Source: Sulfidibacter corallicola (GTDB taxonomy: Bacteria; Acidobacteriota; Holophagae; Acanthopleuribacterales; Acanthopleuribacteraceae). From it: a DNA stretch of 64,000 nucleotides. Position numbers and translations under genes: made by a program. This document shows positions 52,101-60,828 of the stretch, piece after piece. The stretch is taken from positions 2,790,001 through 2,854,000 of the forward strand of contig NZ_CP071793.1 of NCBI RefSeq assembly GCF_017498545.1. The letters are read 5' to 3'. Numbering within the stretch: the first letter of the stretch is position 1; each line of letters starts with the position of its first letter. The notes beneath the pieces are model-generated. The model worked only from the letters and a program-made list of their open reading frames with translations, did not search any database and was not told where the DNA came from.

Positions 52101-52851
52101 CCAGACCGCCGGGCTCGCCGGCAGCGAGGTCTTCGGACGTGTGGACGGCCTGAAACAGGTGGCGGGCCTGTCGCTTTTCGGCTCGCCGGCCGACAACGTC
52201 AATTTCGTCAACGAAAGCAACACGCTTTACTTCACCCACATCGCCCGCGACGTCAACCGTTTCTGGACCGGTATCGCCCTGGTGAACCTGTCGACCGCCG
52301 GTCAAGGCGCCCTCATTCGGGCCTATGGAACCGGCGGCGCCCTGGTGGGTGAAAAGACGATGAACCTGGATCCGGAAGCGAAGACCGTGTTGCTCGCGGA
52401 GGACTTTCTGGCCGGCATCGGTTCGCCGGCAAACGTGGATTGGGTCGAAGTCATCGCCGACGGAGCGATCTCGGGCTACGAGCTCTTCGGTACCTGGGAC
52501 GGCAAACAAATGGCCGGTTTGGAAGCGATTACGGAAATCAAGACCGAAATCTGCTTCCCGATGCTGGACACCACCGGCGATTCCCTGCACGGCTTCGCGG
52601 TGGTCAACGTGGCCAGCAGCGATGCCGCCATCGTCTTTCGCATCTACGACGAGGTCGGCGGCGTGATCTCCGAAACCTCGAGCACCACGCTGCCAGGCAA
52701 AGCCAAACAAATCTTCCTCCTGACCGAGCTCTTCGGCGAACTGCCGGAAACGGCCGTTTGGGTTCAGGCCCAGGCCGATCAACCGATCGCGGGCTTCCAG
52801 TTGCTGTTCGGCAGCAACGGCGAAACGATGTCGGGTCTGATCGCCCGCTAG
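49159..52851 (+). CDS. Large secreted multi-domain protein with Ig/PKD-like modules and C-terminal repeats
   Basis: A 1230-residue exported protein. A signal sequence (hydrophobic LLAFLLFAWPLWG) ends near residue 41. The next ~180 residues look like a jelly-roll/MAM-like lectin fold (VHEENFESALSGWGTSVGES). From ~220 to ~690 there are about five Ig/PKD-like modules (each with TITQP/ITSPE-type starts and FxxxGxYxVxxxA endings). A pre-peptidase-like beta domain follows (~715-790, PTRIDVWNSAGQQIAS). The last ~440 residues contain four ~100-residue repeats, each with xHIAxD/FxP openings, a FxxYDxxGxxxx strand and a WVxVxSDxxIxGYxLFG-type end. Such proteins are probably cell-surface or extracellular adhesins; no catalytic motif is seen. 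ATG at 49159 has GAGGG 6 nt upstream. Confidence 0.85.
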   Translation: MSNVMLEKSSRSPIVVPPRFPRIPPAGLLAFLLFAWPLWGQATLVHEENFESALSGWGTSVGESDTPNTSGWVQTFGPEAYEGRGYAEVNGYQDDPSTCVVKSKFLITPLFDLIEFETAQLTYMRSWVSPLGKQAAAETELYLIPATADPNHPDQWVRLQPHAIEGAQGKRSWATFIFFVTNEVIVANEGDVRFAIGYRSQEDACDTLRIDLLRLLGLQENQAPDTVILEPASETVNLMVDEIMPLRATTTSGQLDGITFLWDIFGIEDSDRPLATFTGAESRFAFDSEGVYRLTCRAINAENLADPTPAERLIQVGVISAPDTIITQPTETELRISAGTEKTFTAQGVEGGTAADDFQWTIFKRSVDLQSRGFRGASITVPFTMPGIYEVLCQAETSFGVRDPIPARRTIVVDEETVRITSPELRQITVALNERVTFSGTVEGGTSIDNLHWILLPGPQQLCTGETCEITFDKAGTFSVALVGTRDGAPVSEDFVRVHVDPALDVTILTPIRDAEIGAGQPIRLAARIEGRLASADPRIRWTLNGKSYQGNNVDVQPIQRPGVYPITLTVGDPALGEIAQLSHSIYILSGSSSSPSDVEVTFTRPKTDITIPLGEPVFFDARVDGPPSQRPVLFWQVIDTQDASVVFQHLGQSLGRREFPITGSFEVNLFQRFGDEQAKVGSRTITVTDQPGFTPNNSSDEAPEITPGNYRDLTLDDSGFLKINVPENGLAVQLKIEADGPTRIDVWNSAGQQIASTEIVRTRNLYLRNLPADTYLLRITNLSTTKRALSFGFNVEVLNPGLYFSDVAEDSSFTPMLGLVNPNGEEVSAEFIAYDAQGNILARTSRNLFGKGALRDSLSNLFPESADQIAWIRVDSTRDLVGYAQKTDLERTQSYALGAIEKLDSELFVPHIAQDTGTWYTEAAVLNGQTEAVSAKLLAGSDTRDLSTGGSYTRERFDFQDKFGGSLPPDAQWGRFLEENQTAGLAGSEVFGRVDGLKQVAGLSLFGSPADNVNFVNESNTLYFTHIARDVNRFWTGIALVNLSTAGQGALIRAYGTGGALVGEKTMNLDPEAKTVLLAEDFLAGIGSPANVDWVEVIADGAISGYELFGTWDGKQMAGLEAITEIKTEICFPMLDTTGDSLHGFAVVNVASSDAAIVFRIYDEVGGVISETSSTTLPGKAKQIFLLTELFGELPETAVWVQAQADQPIAGFQLLFGSNGETMSGLIAR

Positions 52852-53104
52852 GGGGCCGCCCCTGAATAAGGTCCATTCACGCCACACCGCGTTCCAAGGC
52901 TCGTCGAAATCGTCCCTTTTTGACTCATCTTTGGCAAAATGAACTGTCCACGAATCACCCTCACGAATTAAAAACCATCCTCGGATCCCGTAATCCCGAT
53001 TTTTGAAGGACCGGCGATACTGTGGAGACCATGTCCGTGGCAATGCTTTGATTCGCGCCCTTCGAGGGCCGACCCCAAGAAATCCTCGAGGAGATCACGC
53101 CAAG

Positions 53105-53764
53105 GTGCAAACTGGATACATCGCCATGATCGGAGCCGGGTTGGCCGTCATCTTGTGCGGCTACCTGGCCGGATCGATTCCCACGGCACTCTGGCTGGGC
53201 AAGGCCCTGCGCGGCATCGATATTCGCGAGCACGGCAGCGGCAATGCCGGCGCCACCAACGCCGTTCGCGTGCTTGGCTGGAAAGCGGGCATCTTCGTCC
53301 TGATCATCGACATGGGCAAGGGCCTGCTCGCGACCACGGTGCTGTGGCGAATCGCGATTCAACTGGGAGGCAGCCAGTCATCTCAAATCCAACCGGTGGT
53401 TTGGCAGATCACGGCCGGTTGTGCCGCGGTTTTCGGACACATCTTCAGCCTGTTCGCGCGTTTTCGCGGCGGCAAGGGCGTGGGCACGGCCGCCGGCCTG
53501 TTTCTGGGGCTGGCGCCCTGGCAAACCGCCCTGAGCCTACTCGTTTTCGCGATGATCGTTTGGCGCACGCGCATCGTCTCGCTGGGCTCGATGATCGGAG
53601 CCCTATCCCTGCCGGTAGCCCTGCTCGTGACCAAGTACGGGCTCGGCCGACCGATACCCGGCATCACCCTGGCGTTCGCCGGCGCCCTGGTCCTGATCAT
53701 TCTGTACACCCACCGAGCCAACCTCAAACGCCTGGTCCAAGGCGAAGAAAAAACCATCGTGTAG
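53105..53764 (+). CDS. plsY: Glycerol-3-phosphate acyltransferase PlsY
   Basis: A 219-residue inner-membrane enzyme that transfers the acyl group of acyl-phosphate to glycerol-3-phosphate, the first step of phospholipid synthesis. Motif 1 is EHGSGNAGATNAVRVLG, motif 2 is ARFRGGKGVGTAAGLFLGLA; further family blocks are CGYLAGSIPTALWLGK and ...SLGSMIGALSLPV. About five to seven transmembrane helices are present. The GTG at 53105 has GAGGAG 11 nt upstream; ATG at 53126 is an alternative giving 212 residues. Stand-alone gene with no partner plsX nearby. Confidence 0.95.
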   Translation: MQTGYIAMIGAGLAVILCGYLAGSIPTALWLGKALRGIDIREHGSGNAGATNAVRVLGWKAGIFVLIIDMGKGLLATTVLWRIAIQLGGSQSSQIQPVVWQITAGCAAVFGHIFSLFARFRGGKGVGTAAGLFLGLAPWQTALSLLVFAMIVWRTRIVSLGSMIGALSLPVALLVTKYGLGRPIPGITLAFAGALVLIILYTHRANLKRLVQGEEKTIV

Positions 53765-54071
53765 CGATCGCCTCGAGGATTCCCTCACTTCCAAAATTTC
53801 CGTCGTCGCAACTCCACAGCGAAAAATAGGGATTGAATCCCGCACGGCCGGCGGCACCGACATGCGGTATCCAATCCCCTCAAGGACACGCGCGCGAGTG
53901 GAGACGCGCGTTCACCATGCACTCCAGTGTGCCGCGGGAGGCGGCGGGGCATACGGCTTCGAGCGGCACGAAACCGCCGAAGTGGATCGTTCCACGAGGC
54001 ACCGGGCCGGCTTGGCCGACCGGCACGACAAACCGGAATCAGCGAATGCCTCGTGGGGCGAAAAACGGACC
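53765..54071. other. Convergent intergenic region (plsY / fliC)
   Basis: These 307 bp lie between two stop codons facing each other. The only clear structure is the long stem-loop at 53992-54056; no gene is seen. Confidence 0.55.
53992..54056. repeat. Long inverted repeat downstream of fliC
   Basis: Perfect 10-bp arms CCACGAGGCA (53992-54001) and TGCCTCGTGG (54047-54056) enclose an inner GGCCGGCTTGGCC stem and ACCGGCACGAC. It lies 15 bp past the fliC stop on the minus strand. Without a T-tract it is not a standard terminator. The outer and inner parts resemble the dispersed palindrome family. Confidence 0.65.
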
Positions 54072-54875
54072 TTACTGCAGCAGGCTGAGGACCGATTGCG
54101 TCGATTGGTTGGCCTGGGCCAACGCCGAAACGCCCGTCTGGTTCAAAACCTGGAATTTGGTCAGGTTGACGACCTCGGCGGCGACATCCGCATCGCGGAT
54201 TTGGCTTTCCGCGGCCTGGATGTTCTCAATCGAGATCCCGATGCTGTTGATCAAGGTGTTCAGGCGCTGCATCTTGGCGCCCAACTGGCCGGTATTGGCC
54301 GAAACGACTTCGATCGCCGTGGTCACCTGACCGAGTACGGTGCTGGCACCGCCCGAGGTCAACAAGTTCGCGGTCAAACCCAGCGAGGCGGCATCGATGG
54401 CAACCGTGGAAATGGAAATGACTTCCGTCGCCTGCTCGCCGACACGCACGCTGTAACTGGTGCCGAAAACACTGGCACCGTCGAATCGGGTATCCGAGTC
54501 CAGGGCGTTCATGGCCTCCACGATTTCCAGCCACTCGGCGTTCAGCGCCGCGCGACCGGCCGAGGTCGTGGTTCCCGAGGCGGCCTGTTCGGAGATTTCG
54601 GCGGCCCGGGTCAGCAGGTTGATGGCCTCTTCGTGCACACCTTCGGCGGTGGCGATACGCCCGTTGGCGTCGTTGGCATTGCGTCGCGCCTGGCCGAGAA
54701 TACGAATATCGGCCCGCAAGTTGTTGGCGATCTGCAAACCGGCGGCGTCGTCGAACGCCTGATTGATGCGACGACCCGTCGACAATCGCTCGATCGTGCG
54801 ATTGAGACCTGTCTCGGATAACGCGAGGTTCCGAGTTGCCTTCAACGAGGCAATGTTATTGAGTATGGAAGCCAT
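54072..54875 (-). CDS. fliC: Flagellin
   Basis: A 267-residue flagellin, close to the minimal size: conserved N-terminal coil (ALSETGLNRTIERLSTGRRI, AAGLQIANNLRADIRIL) and C-terminal coil (ESQIRDADVAAEVVNLTKFQ, ALAQANQSTQSVLSLLQ) with only a short central domain, so the surface-exposed part is small. The ATG has GGGAGG 7 nt upstream. It forms the filament and is expected to be FliA-dependent, but no sigma-28 match was found upstream; a GG-N10-GC pattern at 54923-54936 is noted as a weak sigma-54 candidate. It lies 13 kb from the main flagellar cluster. No fliD or fliS is present nearby. Confidence 0.95.
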   Translation of the reverse strand: MASILNNIASLKATRNLALSETGLNRTIERLSTGRRINQAFDDAAGLQIANNLRADIRILGQARRNANDANGRIATAEGVHEEAINLLTRAAEISEQAASGTTTSAGRAALNAEWLEIVEAMNALDSDTRFDGASVFGTSYSVRVGEQATEVISISTVAIDAASLGLTANLLTSGGASTVLGQVTTAIEVVSANTGQLGAKMQRLNTLINSIGISIENIQAAESQIRDADVAAEVVNLTKFQVLNQTGVSALAQANQSTQSVLSLLQ

Positions 54876-55551
54876 GGTGTCCTCCCTGAAAAAAAGCGTT
54901 TGCGAGGTTCAAAGGTCGGCTTGCGGGCACACTTCCACCGTCCCGGTCCGAATCGTCCGGATCGAACCGGCGGCCCAATCGGGTGCCCCCTCGCAAACCA
55001 CATCCGTGTTTTGTTATTCGCTCGAGAAAGGGCACGAAAAAGCGGTGCGGCATACGATGGCACCGCGAACAACACTTGTGGATTCAAGCGTTTGACCGAA
55101 ACCCTTTCTTTTTTCGGTGACCTGCGAACAGCAACGCCGGTGCCAAAAACACAAACCACTCAAAACAAGACAGTTAGATATTCCCAGCCACAATTTGGCA
55201 CGAATTCGGAGCGATTGCGGCGGAATAATTTGCCCGCCAAAACGAGATTCGTCACCCATCGAGGAAAGATTTGCACAGCGGAAAAAGATGCCGCCAGGGC
55301 ATGCGGAGCACGGCGGCATCGGAAAAAAACGGCCTTTTGCACCATACTTTTCGAGGATGTCGGCCTCCATCGGGAATCGAGGATGGTTGGACGGGACTGG
55401 CCCCGACCCGATTCCGCAAAAGATGGAGGAATGGTTCATGGGCGCCACCATCTTTGCCATAATCACTCCACTGAAGTCGGCCCGCCACGGGTTCGCGAGG
55501 GCCGACCCAATCGATCCCGCGTCCCATGGTGGACCACCAGGAGCAGCGACC
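54876..55551. other. Divergent intergenic region (fliC / methyltransferase)
   Basis: These 676 bases should contain the fliC promoter (minus strand) and that of the methyltransferase (plus strand). Open frames here have no ribosome-binding site or domain. I recognise no RNA gene. Confidence 0.5.
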
Positions 55552-56526
55552 ATGTCCCCGACGATCGAAACCGCGAAGCGCTGGCACGACGAGCCCATGA
55601 GCGAACTCACGACCTGGCTTGCCGCCGCGTGTCGCCGTGCGCCCATCGGCGGCGTCATCACCTGTCAAGCCCCCGACCCGGATTTGTTTCCCGGCGCCTA
55701 CACGGGTGAACGCCTCGATCACGGCGGACGGACCCTGCGCCACCGCTCGCTGCGCGCTTGGCTGGATCTCGCCGAATCCCATAACTGTCGCCTGCTCACG
55801 CCGCGGCCGCTCGACGCTAGGAACCCGGACGACCGCGATTTCGTCCAGTTTCGGTTTCAGGTCCTGAACCCTCTGGCCTCCTGGCACCGAAACGCCCCCT
55901 CGGGAACCGAGAAATACGGGGCCGACTCCCATTTCGCCCGCATCGACAAGCTCGAGGAGCCCGAGTTCCTGCAGGCCTACGACCGCGCCCTGGATCACTG
56001 CCTTCCGAAGCGGGGCGGACGGGTGCTCAACCTCGGTATCAATCGCGGTGACGAATGGCAACCGCTGCTGGAGCGCGAATCCCCGGATCAGGTGTCTCGA
56101 TGGACGCTGGTGGGCGTCGACCACAGTGCCACCGCCATCGCGGCCTGTCGGCATCGCTTCGGCAACTCCCGCTTTCAATTCCATTGTCACGACATCAACG
56201 ACCTCGCCGCTCTGGAATTGGGCCGTTTCGACCTGATCGTCTCCATCGGCACGCTCCACAGCCCATCCATTTCGGGTCACCGCATCCTGGAGCGTCTGGT
56301 CAAAGAACACCTGCATCCCAAAGGCGCCCTGATCGTCGGCTTTCCCAACTGCCGCTACCACGACGGCGAATGTAAGCTCGGTACGGTACCGAAGGGCGCC
56401 AGTGAACCGGAGATGTCGCCGTTGTTGAAAGAGGTGTTCTTCTACCGCCGCTACCTTCAACAACACCGGTTTCAGGTGCATATCAGCGGCAAATACTACT
56501 GGTTGCTCTACGCGCGGCGCGGTTGA
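55552..56526 (+). CDS. SAM-dependent methyltransferase, class I
   Basis: A 324-residue cytoplasmic protein. A ~110-residue N-terminal part is unrecognised. A Rossmann methyltransferase core begins at GGRVLNLGINRGDEWQPLLE (motif I, with NLGINRGDE in place of the usual DxGxGxG), followed by TLVGVDHSATAIAACRHRF (motif II, acidic residue binding the ribose), CHDINDLAALELGRFDLIVS (motifs III-IV) and HPKGALIVGFPNCRYHDGE. The substrate is unknown. ATG at 55552 has AGGAG 9 nt upstream; earlier in-frame starts run through the non-coding gap and are rejected. Single gene. Confidence 0.82.
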   Translation: MSPTIETAKRWHDEPMSELTTWLAAACRRAPIGGVITCQAPDPDLFPGAYTGERLDHGGRTLRHRSLRAWLDLAESHNCRLLTPRPLDARNPDDRDFVQFRFQVLNPLASWHRNAPSGTEKYGADSHFARIDKLEEPEFLQAYDRALDHCLPKRGGRVLNLGINRGDEWQPLLERESPDQVSRWTLVGVDHSATAIAACRHRFGNSRFQFHCHDINDLAALELGRFDLIVSIGTLHSPSISGHRILERLVKEHLHPKGALIVGFPNCRYHDGECKLGTVPKGASEPEMSPLLKEVFFYRRYLQQHRFQVHISGKYYWLLYARRG

Positions 56527-57058
56527 TCCCGAACCGCAACTCCGGATCGGGCGTTTTTGCGACCGTCGCAGACCCCGGCGGCTCGGTCGAATCGCGCCAT
56601 GCCAGCCGTGCCAGTTCTGCTACTATATAATCTTAAGTATTGAACGAAATGACAAACCAGTGCCCCTCCGGAAGCGAGATAATTTCCAGGTTCGGAGATT
56701 CCCTCGGCGAACGCGCATGCGATCACCCATCTACAATCGGCTATCCGAAACGCAGGAAACCATCCGTCGCCCACACATCGCAAATTCGTCCATCATGAAA
56801 ATCCGGTTAAAGATCCCTTCACTTCAGCTCCGCCGACACATATCACCCCTTATCATCCAAGATCATTTATTTCAAAGCTTTGTAGATATCAAACCCCACA
56901 CCACAAGTTTAGACTCGGGAATGCGCTTCCGAGGATCCTTGCCGATTGTGAAGAATTGGTTAAAATAGGAGCCTTCCCCACCGCGCGCCATTCTTTCGAG
57001 CCGATTTCGGCATCCTTGGCGCCGCTTTTCCGACCCCGTGACAAGGAGCACCGCACCC
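56527..57058. other. Intergenic region upstream of xdhA
   Basis: This 532-bp stretch is more AT-rich than its surroundings and is the presumed promoter region of the xdhABC operon. A TATAAT box lies at 56626-56631 without a good -35, and TTGCCG-N17-AAAATA lies near 56940-56968. No gene with a ribosome-binding site was found. Confidence 0.45.
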
Positions 57059-58474
57059 ATGACGCAACCCATTCGTTTCATTCTCAATGACCGCGACATC
57101 GAAACACGGCTTCCCGCAGGCATGGTGATGCTCGACTTCATTCGCAAGCAACGTCGTTTGACCGGAACCAAAATCGGCTGTCGGGAGGGCGATTGCGGTG
57201 CATGCACGGTGTTGGTCGGAGAGTGGAACGACGGAGCCATGGTCTACCGATCGATGACTTCATGCCTGATGCCCCTGGGCAACGCCCACGGTCGCCACAT
57301 CGTGACCATCGAGGGACTGAACACCGACGACCTGACCCCCTATCAGGCCGCCATGGTCGCCGAGGCCGGGACCCAATGTGGCTTTTGCACGGTCGGTTTC
57401 ATCGTCTCCTTCGCCGGCTTCTGTCTCGGCGACGCCGAACCCAACCGCAAGAACGCCATCGCGGCCGTCGACGGCAACATCTGCCGATGCACGGGTTACA
57501 AGTCCATCGAGCGTGCCGCCGAATCTATCTCGACGCAGTTGACGAACCGTCCCGAGCAAAATCGCCTCGCCTGGCTGGTGGAGAACGGCTACCTCCCCAC
57601 CTATTTCGCAACCCTTCCTCAACGCCTGTCCGCGTTGGTCGCCGAACTCGCACAGCCGAAACAGGAAGCGACGCACCAGGTGGTCGCCGGTGGGACCGAT
57701 CTCTTCGTGCAACGTCCCGAGGAAATGGCGGAGACGCCGCTTCGCCTGGTGTTCGATCATCCCGAATTCAACGGCATCACGGTCCAGCGCAACCGCTGCA
57801 TCATCGGCGCTTCGGCCACCGCCGAAGACCTGCGCCAATCCGAGTTGATGAACCGCATGTTTCCCCACATGCAGGGCTACATGAAACTGGTCAGCTCGAC
57901 GCCCATACGCAACATGGGTACCGTCGGTGGAAACCTGGTCAACGCCTCGCCCATCGGCGATCTGACCGTCTTCCTGCTGGCCAACGACGCCCACGTGACC
58001 CTCGAAAATGGAGACCAGCTCCGCGTGGTGCCGCTTCGCAACTTCTATAAAGGGTACAAGACCCTGGATCTCCAATCCGGAGAGCACCTGCGCTCCATCT
58101 CGTTTGCCATCCCCGAGAAAGGCACGCTGTTCAATTTCGAAAAAGTCAGCAAGCGCACCCACTTGGACATCGCATCGGTCAATTCGGCCATGCGCCTGGA
58201 CATGAATGGGGAAACCATTCGCGAGGCCCATCTTTCGGCCGGCGGTGTCGCCCCGATTCCCTTCTTCCTCGCCAAGACGCGCGAGGTCCTGGTCGGCCAA
58301 CCCATCACGCCCGAGCTCGTGCACGCGGCGGCGACCACCGCGGCCGCCGAAGTCAGTCCGATCAGCGATGCACGCGGCACCGCCGACTACAAACGACTCT
58401 TGTTGAGACAACTCATTTACGCTCATTTTTCGGTGGTGGCACCGGAGCAGGTTGAACTGGAGGCGGCCCGATGA
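57059..58474 (+). CDS. xdhA: Xanthine dehydrogenase-type small subunit (2Fe-2S and FAD domains)
   Basis: A 471-residue subunit of a molybdenum hydroxylase. The N-terminal plant-type ferredoxin domain has CREGDCGACTVLVG and the distal Cys; the second 2Fe-2S domain has TQCGFCTVGF and NICRCTGYKSIE. From ~190 on is the FAD-binding domain (VVAGGTDLFVQ; STPIRNMGTVGGNLVNASPI) and the CO-dehydrogenase flavoprotein C-terminal domain. This layout fits XdhA; it passes electrons from the molybdenum site to NAD+ via FAD. ATG at 57059 has AAGGAG upstream. It overlaps xdhB by 4 bp (ATGA). Purine oxidation is the likely role, but other aromatic aldehydes or heterocycles are possible. Confidence 0.93.
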   Translation: MTQPIRFILNDRDIETRLPAGMVMLDFIRKQRRLTGTKIGCREGDCGACTVLVGEWNDGAMVYRSMTSCLMPLGNAHGRHIVTIEGLNTDDLTPYQAAMVAEAGTQCGFCTVGFIVSFAGFCLGDAEPNRKNAIAAVDGNICRCTGYKSIERAAESISTQLTNRPEQNRLAWLVENGYLPTYFATLPQRLSALVAELAQPKQEATHQVVAGGTDLFVQRPEEMAETPLRLVFDHPEFNGITVQRNRCIIGASATAEDLRQSELMNRMFPHMQGYMKLVSSTPIRNMGTVGGNLVNASPIGDLTVFLLANDAHVTLENGDQLRVVPLRNFYKGYKTLDLQSGEHLRSISFAIPEKGTLFNFEKVSKRTHLDIASVNSAMRLDMNGETIREAHLSAGGVAPIPFFLAKTREVLVGQPITPELVHAAATTAAAEVSPISDARGTADYKRLLLRQLIYAHFSVVAPEQVELEAAR

Positions 58475-60777
58475 AAAATATCGATTCGCGGAGTCACGTT
58501 CGCGGTGAAAGCATCTATGTCGACGATATTCCGGTGCGCGAGGGCACCCTGTACGGGGCCGTGTTCGGCGCGCCTCACGCCCACGGCCGCATCACCGCGC
58601 TGGATACCGCCAAGGCGGCGAATGCCACGAATGTGTTCCGGGTCCTGACCGCCGCGGACATTCCCGGCGAAAACCAGATCGGCGGCATCATTCCGGACGA
58701 GCCCCTGCTCGCGGCCGACGCCTTTCATTTTCAGGGTCAGCCGATCGCGATCGTGCTGGCGGAGAGCGAGGAGGCGGCACGCGCGGCGCTTTCGCTCATC
58801 CACCTGGAATTCGAGCCCCTTCCCGTGATCACCGACCCACGCCAAGCCCGGGCCCAGGGAGAACTCATCCAACCTCCACGCACCTTCAAGCTCGGCGATG
58901 TGGACAGTGCCTGGACGAACTGTACCCACATTTTCGAGGGCCGCGCCGAATCGGGTGGCCAGGAGCACCTGTACATCGAAGCCCAGGGCGCGTACGCCTA
59001 CCTCACCGAACAGGGCGGACTGCAGATCTTTTCCTCGACCCAGGGTCCGACGGCGGTCCAGCGCACCACCACCCGGGTGCTGGCTATCGGCATGCACCAG
59101 ATCGAAGTGGACGTGACCCGGTTGGGCGGCGGCTTCGGCGGGAAGGAAGATCAGGCCACGCCCTGGGCCGTCATGGCCGGGCTCGGCGCCCTGTGCACCC
59201 GTCGCCCGGTGAAAATCGTGCTGCATCGCTTGGACGACATGCGAATGACCGGCAAGCGCCATCCCTACAGCTCGGATTTCAAAATCGGTCTCGACGGCGA
59301 TTTCAAGATCCTGGCCTACGAGGTCACCTTCCATCAAGACGCCGGGGCGGCGGCCGACCTCTCCCCTGCTGTCATGGAACGCACCCTCTTTCATTGCACC
59401 AACAGTTATTTCGTGCCGAACGTGCGCGCCACCGCCTACTCCTGTCGCACCCACCTGCCGCCCAATACCGCGTTCCGGGGATTCGGCGGCCCCCAGGGCA
59501 TGTTCGTGATCGAGGCCGCGATCTGCAAGGCGGCGGAAGCGTTGGGTGTCAAGCCCGCGCAAATCCAAAAACGGAACCTGCTCGAAGAAGGCGACGCCTT
59601 CCCCTACGGCCAAACGACGAGCGGCTGCCGGGCACTCGCGTCCTGGAACCAGTTGGAGCGCAGTCAAGGTACCGCCGAGCTGGAAGCCGGGATTGCGGCC
59701 TTCAACGAAACCAACCGTTTCATAAAAAAGGGCCTGGCCTTCCAGCCGATTTGCTTCGGTATCTCCTTCACCAAAACGCACATGAACCAGGCATCGGCCC
59801 TGGTCCACATCTACACGGACGGCACCGTGGGCATCAGCACGGGTGCCGTGGAGATGGGCCAAGGCGTCAATACCAAGATGCTTCAGGTGGCGGCCGAGCT
59901 GTTCTCGATCGAACCCTCCCGCATCAAAATGGAGACCACCAACACGACGCGCGTGGCCAACACGTCGCCCACGGCCGCCAGCTCCAGTGCCGACCTGAAC
60001 GGCAAGGCGCTGGAGAAGGCCTGTCACTGCTTGCGGGACCGGCTGTGTCACACCGCTGCGGGTATCCTGGGTCATGGTCGGGCCGATCGGATTCAACTTC
60101 GCGAAGAAAAGGTGTTCGACGGTGACATGGAAACGGATCTGAGCTGGGCCAAGCTGGTGGAGGGCGCTTATTTCCAGCGGGTCAGCCTCTCCCAACAGGC
60201 GCATTACGCCACTCCGGGCCTGCACTTCGACACCGAGACCGAAAAAGGCGAACCATTCGCCTACCACGTCTACGGTACCGCCGCACTGGTCGCGGTGGTG
60301 GACGTCATTCGCGGCACCTACCATTTCGAAACGGTGCGCCTGGTTCACGACTTCGGCCGGAGCATGAACAAGACCATCGACCTCGGCCAGGTGGAAGGCG
60401 GCCTGGTCCAGGGCATCGGCTGGATGACGATGGAGGAGCTGCTGTACAACGAAGAAGGCCGCCTGCTCTCCAACGCGCTTTCCACCTACAAGGTCCCCGA
60501 CATCTACGCCGTGCCCGAGGAGATCGCGGTCGAGTTCCTCGAGACCGAGGGCTCTCCGCTGGCCCTGCTCAAGTCGAAGGCCGTCGGCGAACCCCCGCTG
60601 ATGTATGGACTGGGTGCCTACTTCGCGCTGCGTGACGCGATTCGCGCGTGGCGCGACACCGCGGATTTGCCGCTCGCGGCGCCGATGACGCCCGAACGGG
60701 TGCTGATGGCCCTGCATGGTCCGCACCCGGTCAAGCCGGTACCCGAGGAATCTCCGGCAATCGCCGCTCAGGAGTGA
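58471..60777 (+). CDS. xdhB: Xanthine dehydrogenase-type large subunit (molybdenum cofactor)
   Basis: A 768-residue molybdopterin-binding subunit. An N-terminal aldehyde oxidase/xanthine dehydrogenase a/b hammerhead domain (SHVRGESIYVDDIPVREGTL) is followed by the Mo-binding domains: VTRLGGGFGGKEDQATPWAV, PNTAFRGFGGPQGMFVIEAA, GAVEMGQGVNTKMLQVAAEL and the catalytic-Glu region SKAVGEPPLMYGLGAYFALR. It holds the site where the substrate is hydroxylated. It follows xdhA with a 4-bp overlap and precedes xdhC, the insertion factor. Length and motifs are normal for XdhB. Confidence 0.94.
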   Translation: MKNIDSRSHVRGESIYVDDIPVREGTLYGAVFGAPHAHGRITALDTAKAANATNVFRVLTAADIPGENQIGGIIPDEPLLAADAFHFQGQPIAIVLAESEEAARAALSLIHLEFEPLPVITDPRQARAQGELIQPPRTFKLGDVDSAWTNCTHIFEGRAESGGQEHLYIEAQGAYAYLTEQGGLQIFSSTQGPTAVQRTTTRVLAIGMHQIEVDVTRLGGGFGGKEDQATPWAVMAGLGALCTRRPVKIVLHRLDDMRMTGKRHPYSSDFKIGLDGDFKILAYEVTFHQDAGAAADLSPAVMERTLFHCTNSYFVPNVRATAYSCRTHLPPNTAFRGFGGPQGMFVIEAAICKAAEALGVKPAQIQKRNLLEEGDAFPYGQTTSGCRALASWNQLERSQGTAELEAGIAAFNETNRFIKKGLAFQPICFGISFTKTHMNQASALVHIYTDGTVGISTGAVEMGQGVNTKMLQVAAELFSIEPSRIKMETTNTTRVANTSPTAASSSADLNGKALEKACHCLRDRLCHTAAGILGHGRADRIQLREEKVFDGDMETDLSWAKLVEGAYFQRVSLSQQAHYATPGLHFDTETEKGEPFAYHVYGTAALVAVVDVIRGTYHFETVRLVHDFGRSMNKTIDLGQVEGGLVQGIGWMTMEELLYNEEGRLLSNALSTYKVPDIYAVPEEIAVEFLETEGSPLALLKSKAVGEPPLMYGLGAYFALRDAIRAWRDTADLPLAAPMTPERVLMALHGPHPVKPVPEESPAIAAQE

Positions 60778-60828
60778 GGTGGCCGTGACCATCCGCGACA
60801 TGGAGGCATTCGAAAAGCGAGGGGGAAG

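Noticed and set aside
54876..55110. Sigma-28 promoter upstream of fliC
   Set aside because: No TAAA-N15-GCCGATAA-like pair was found on the minus strand within 230 bp of the start; only a weak sigma-54-like pattern is present.
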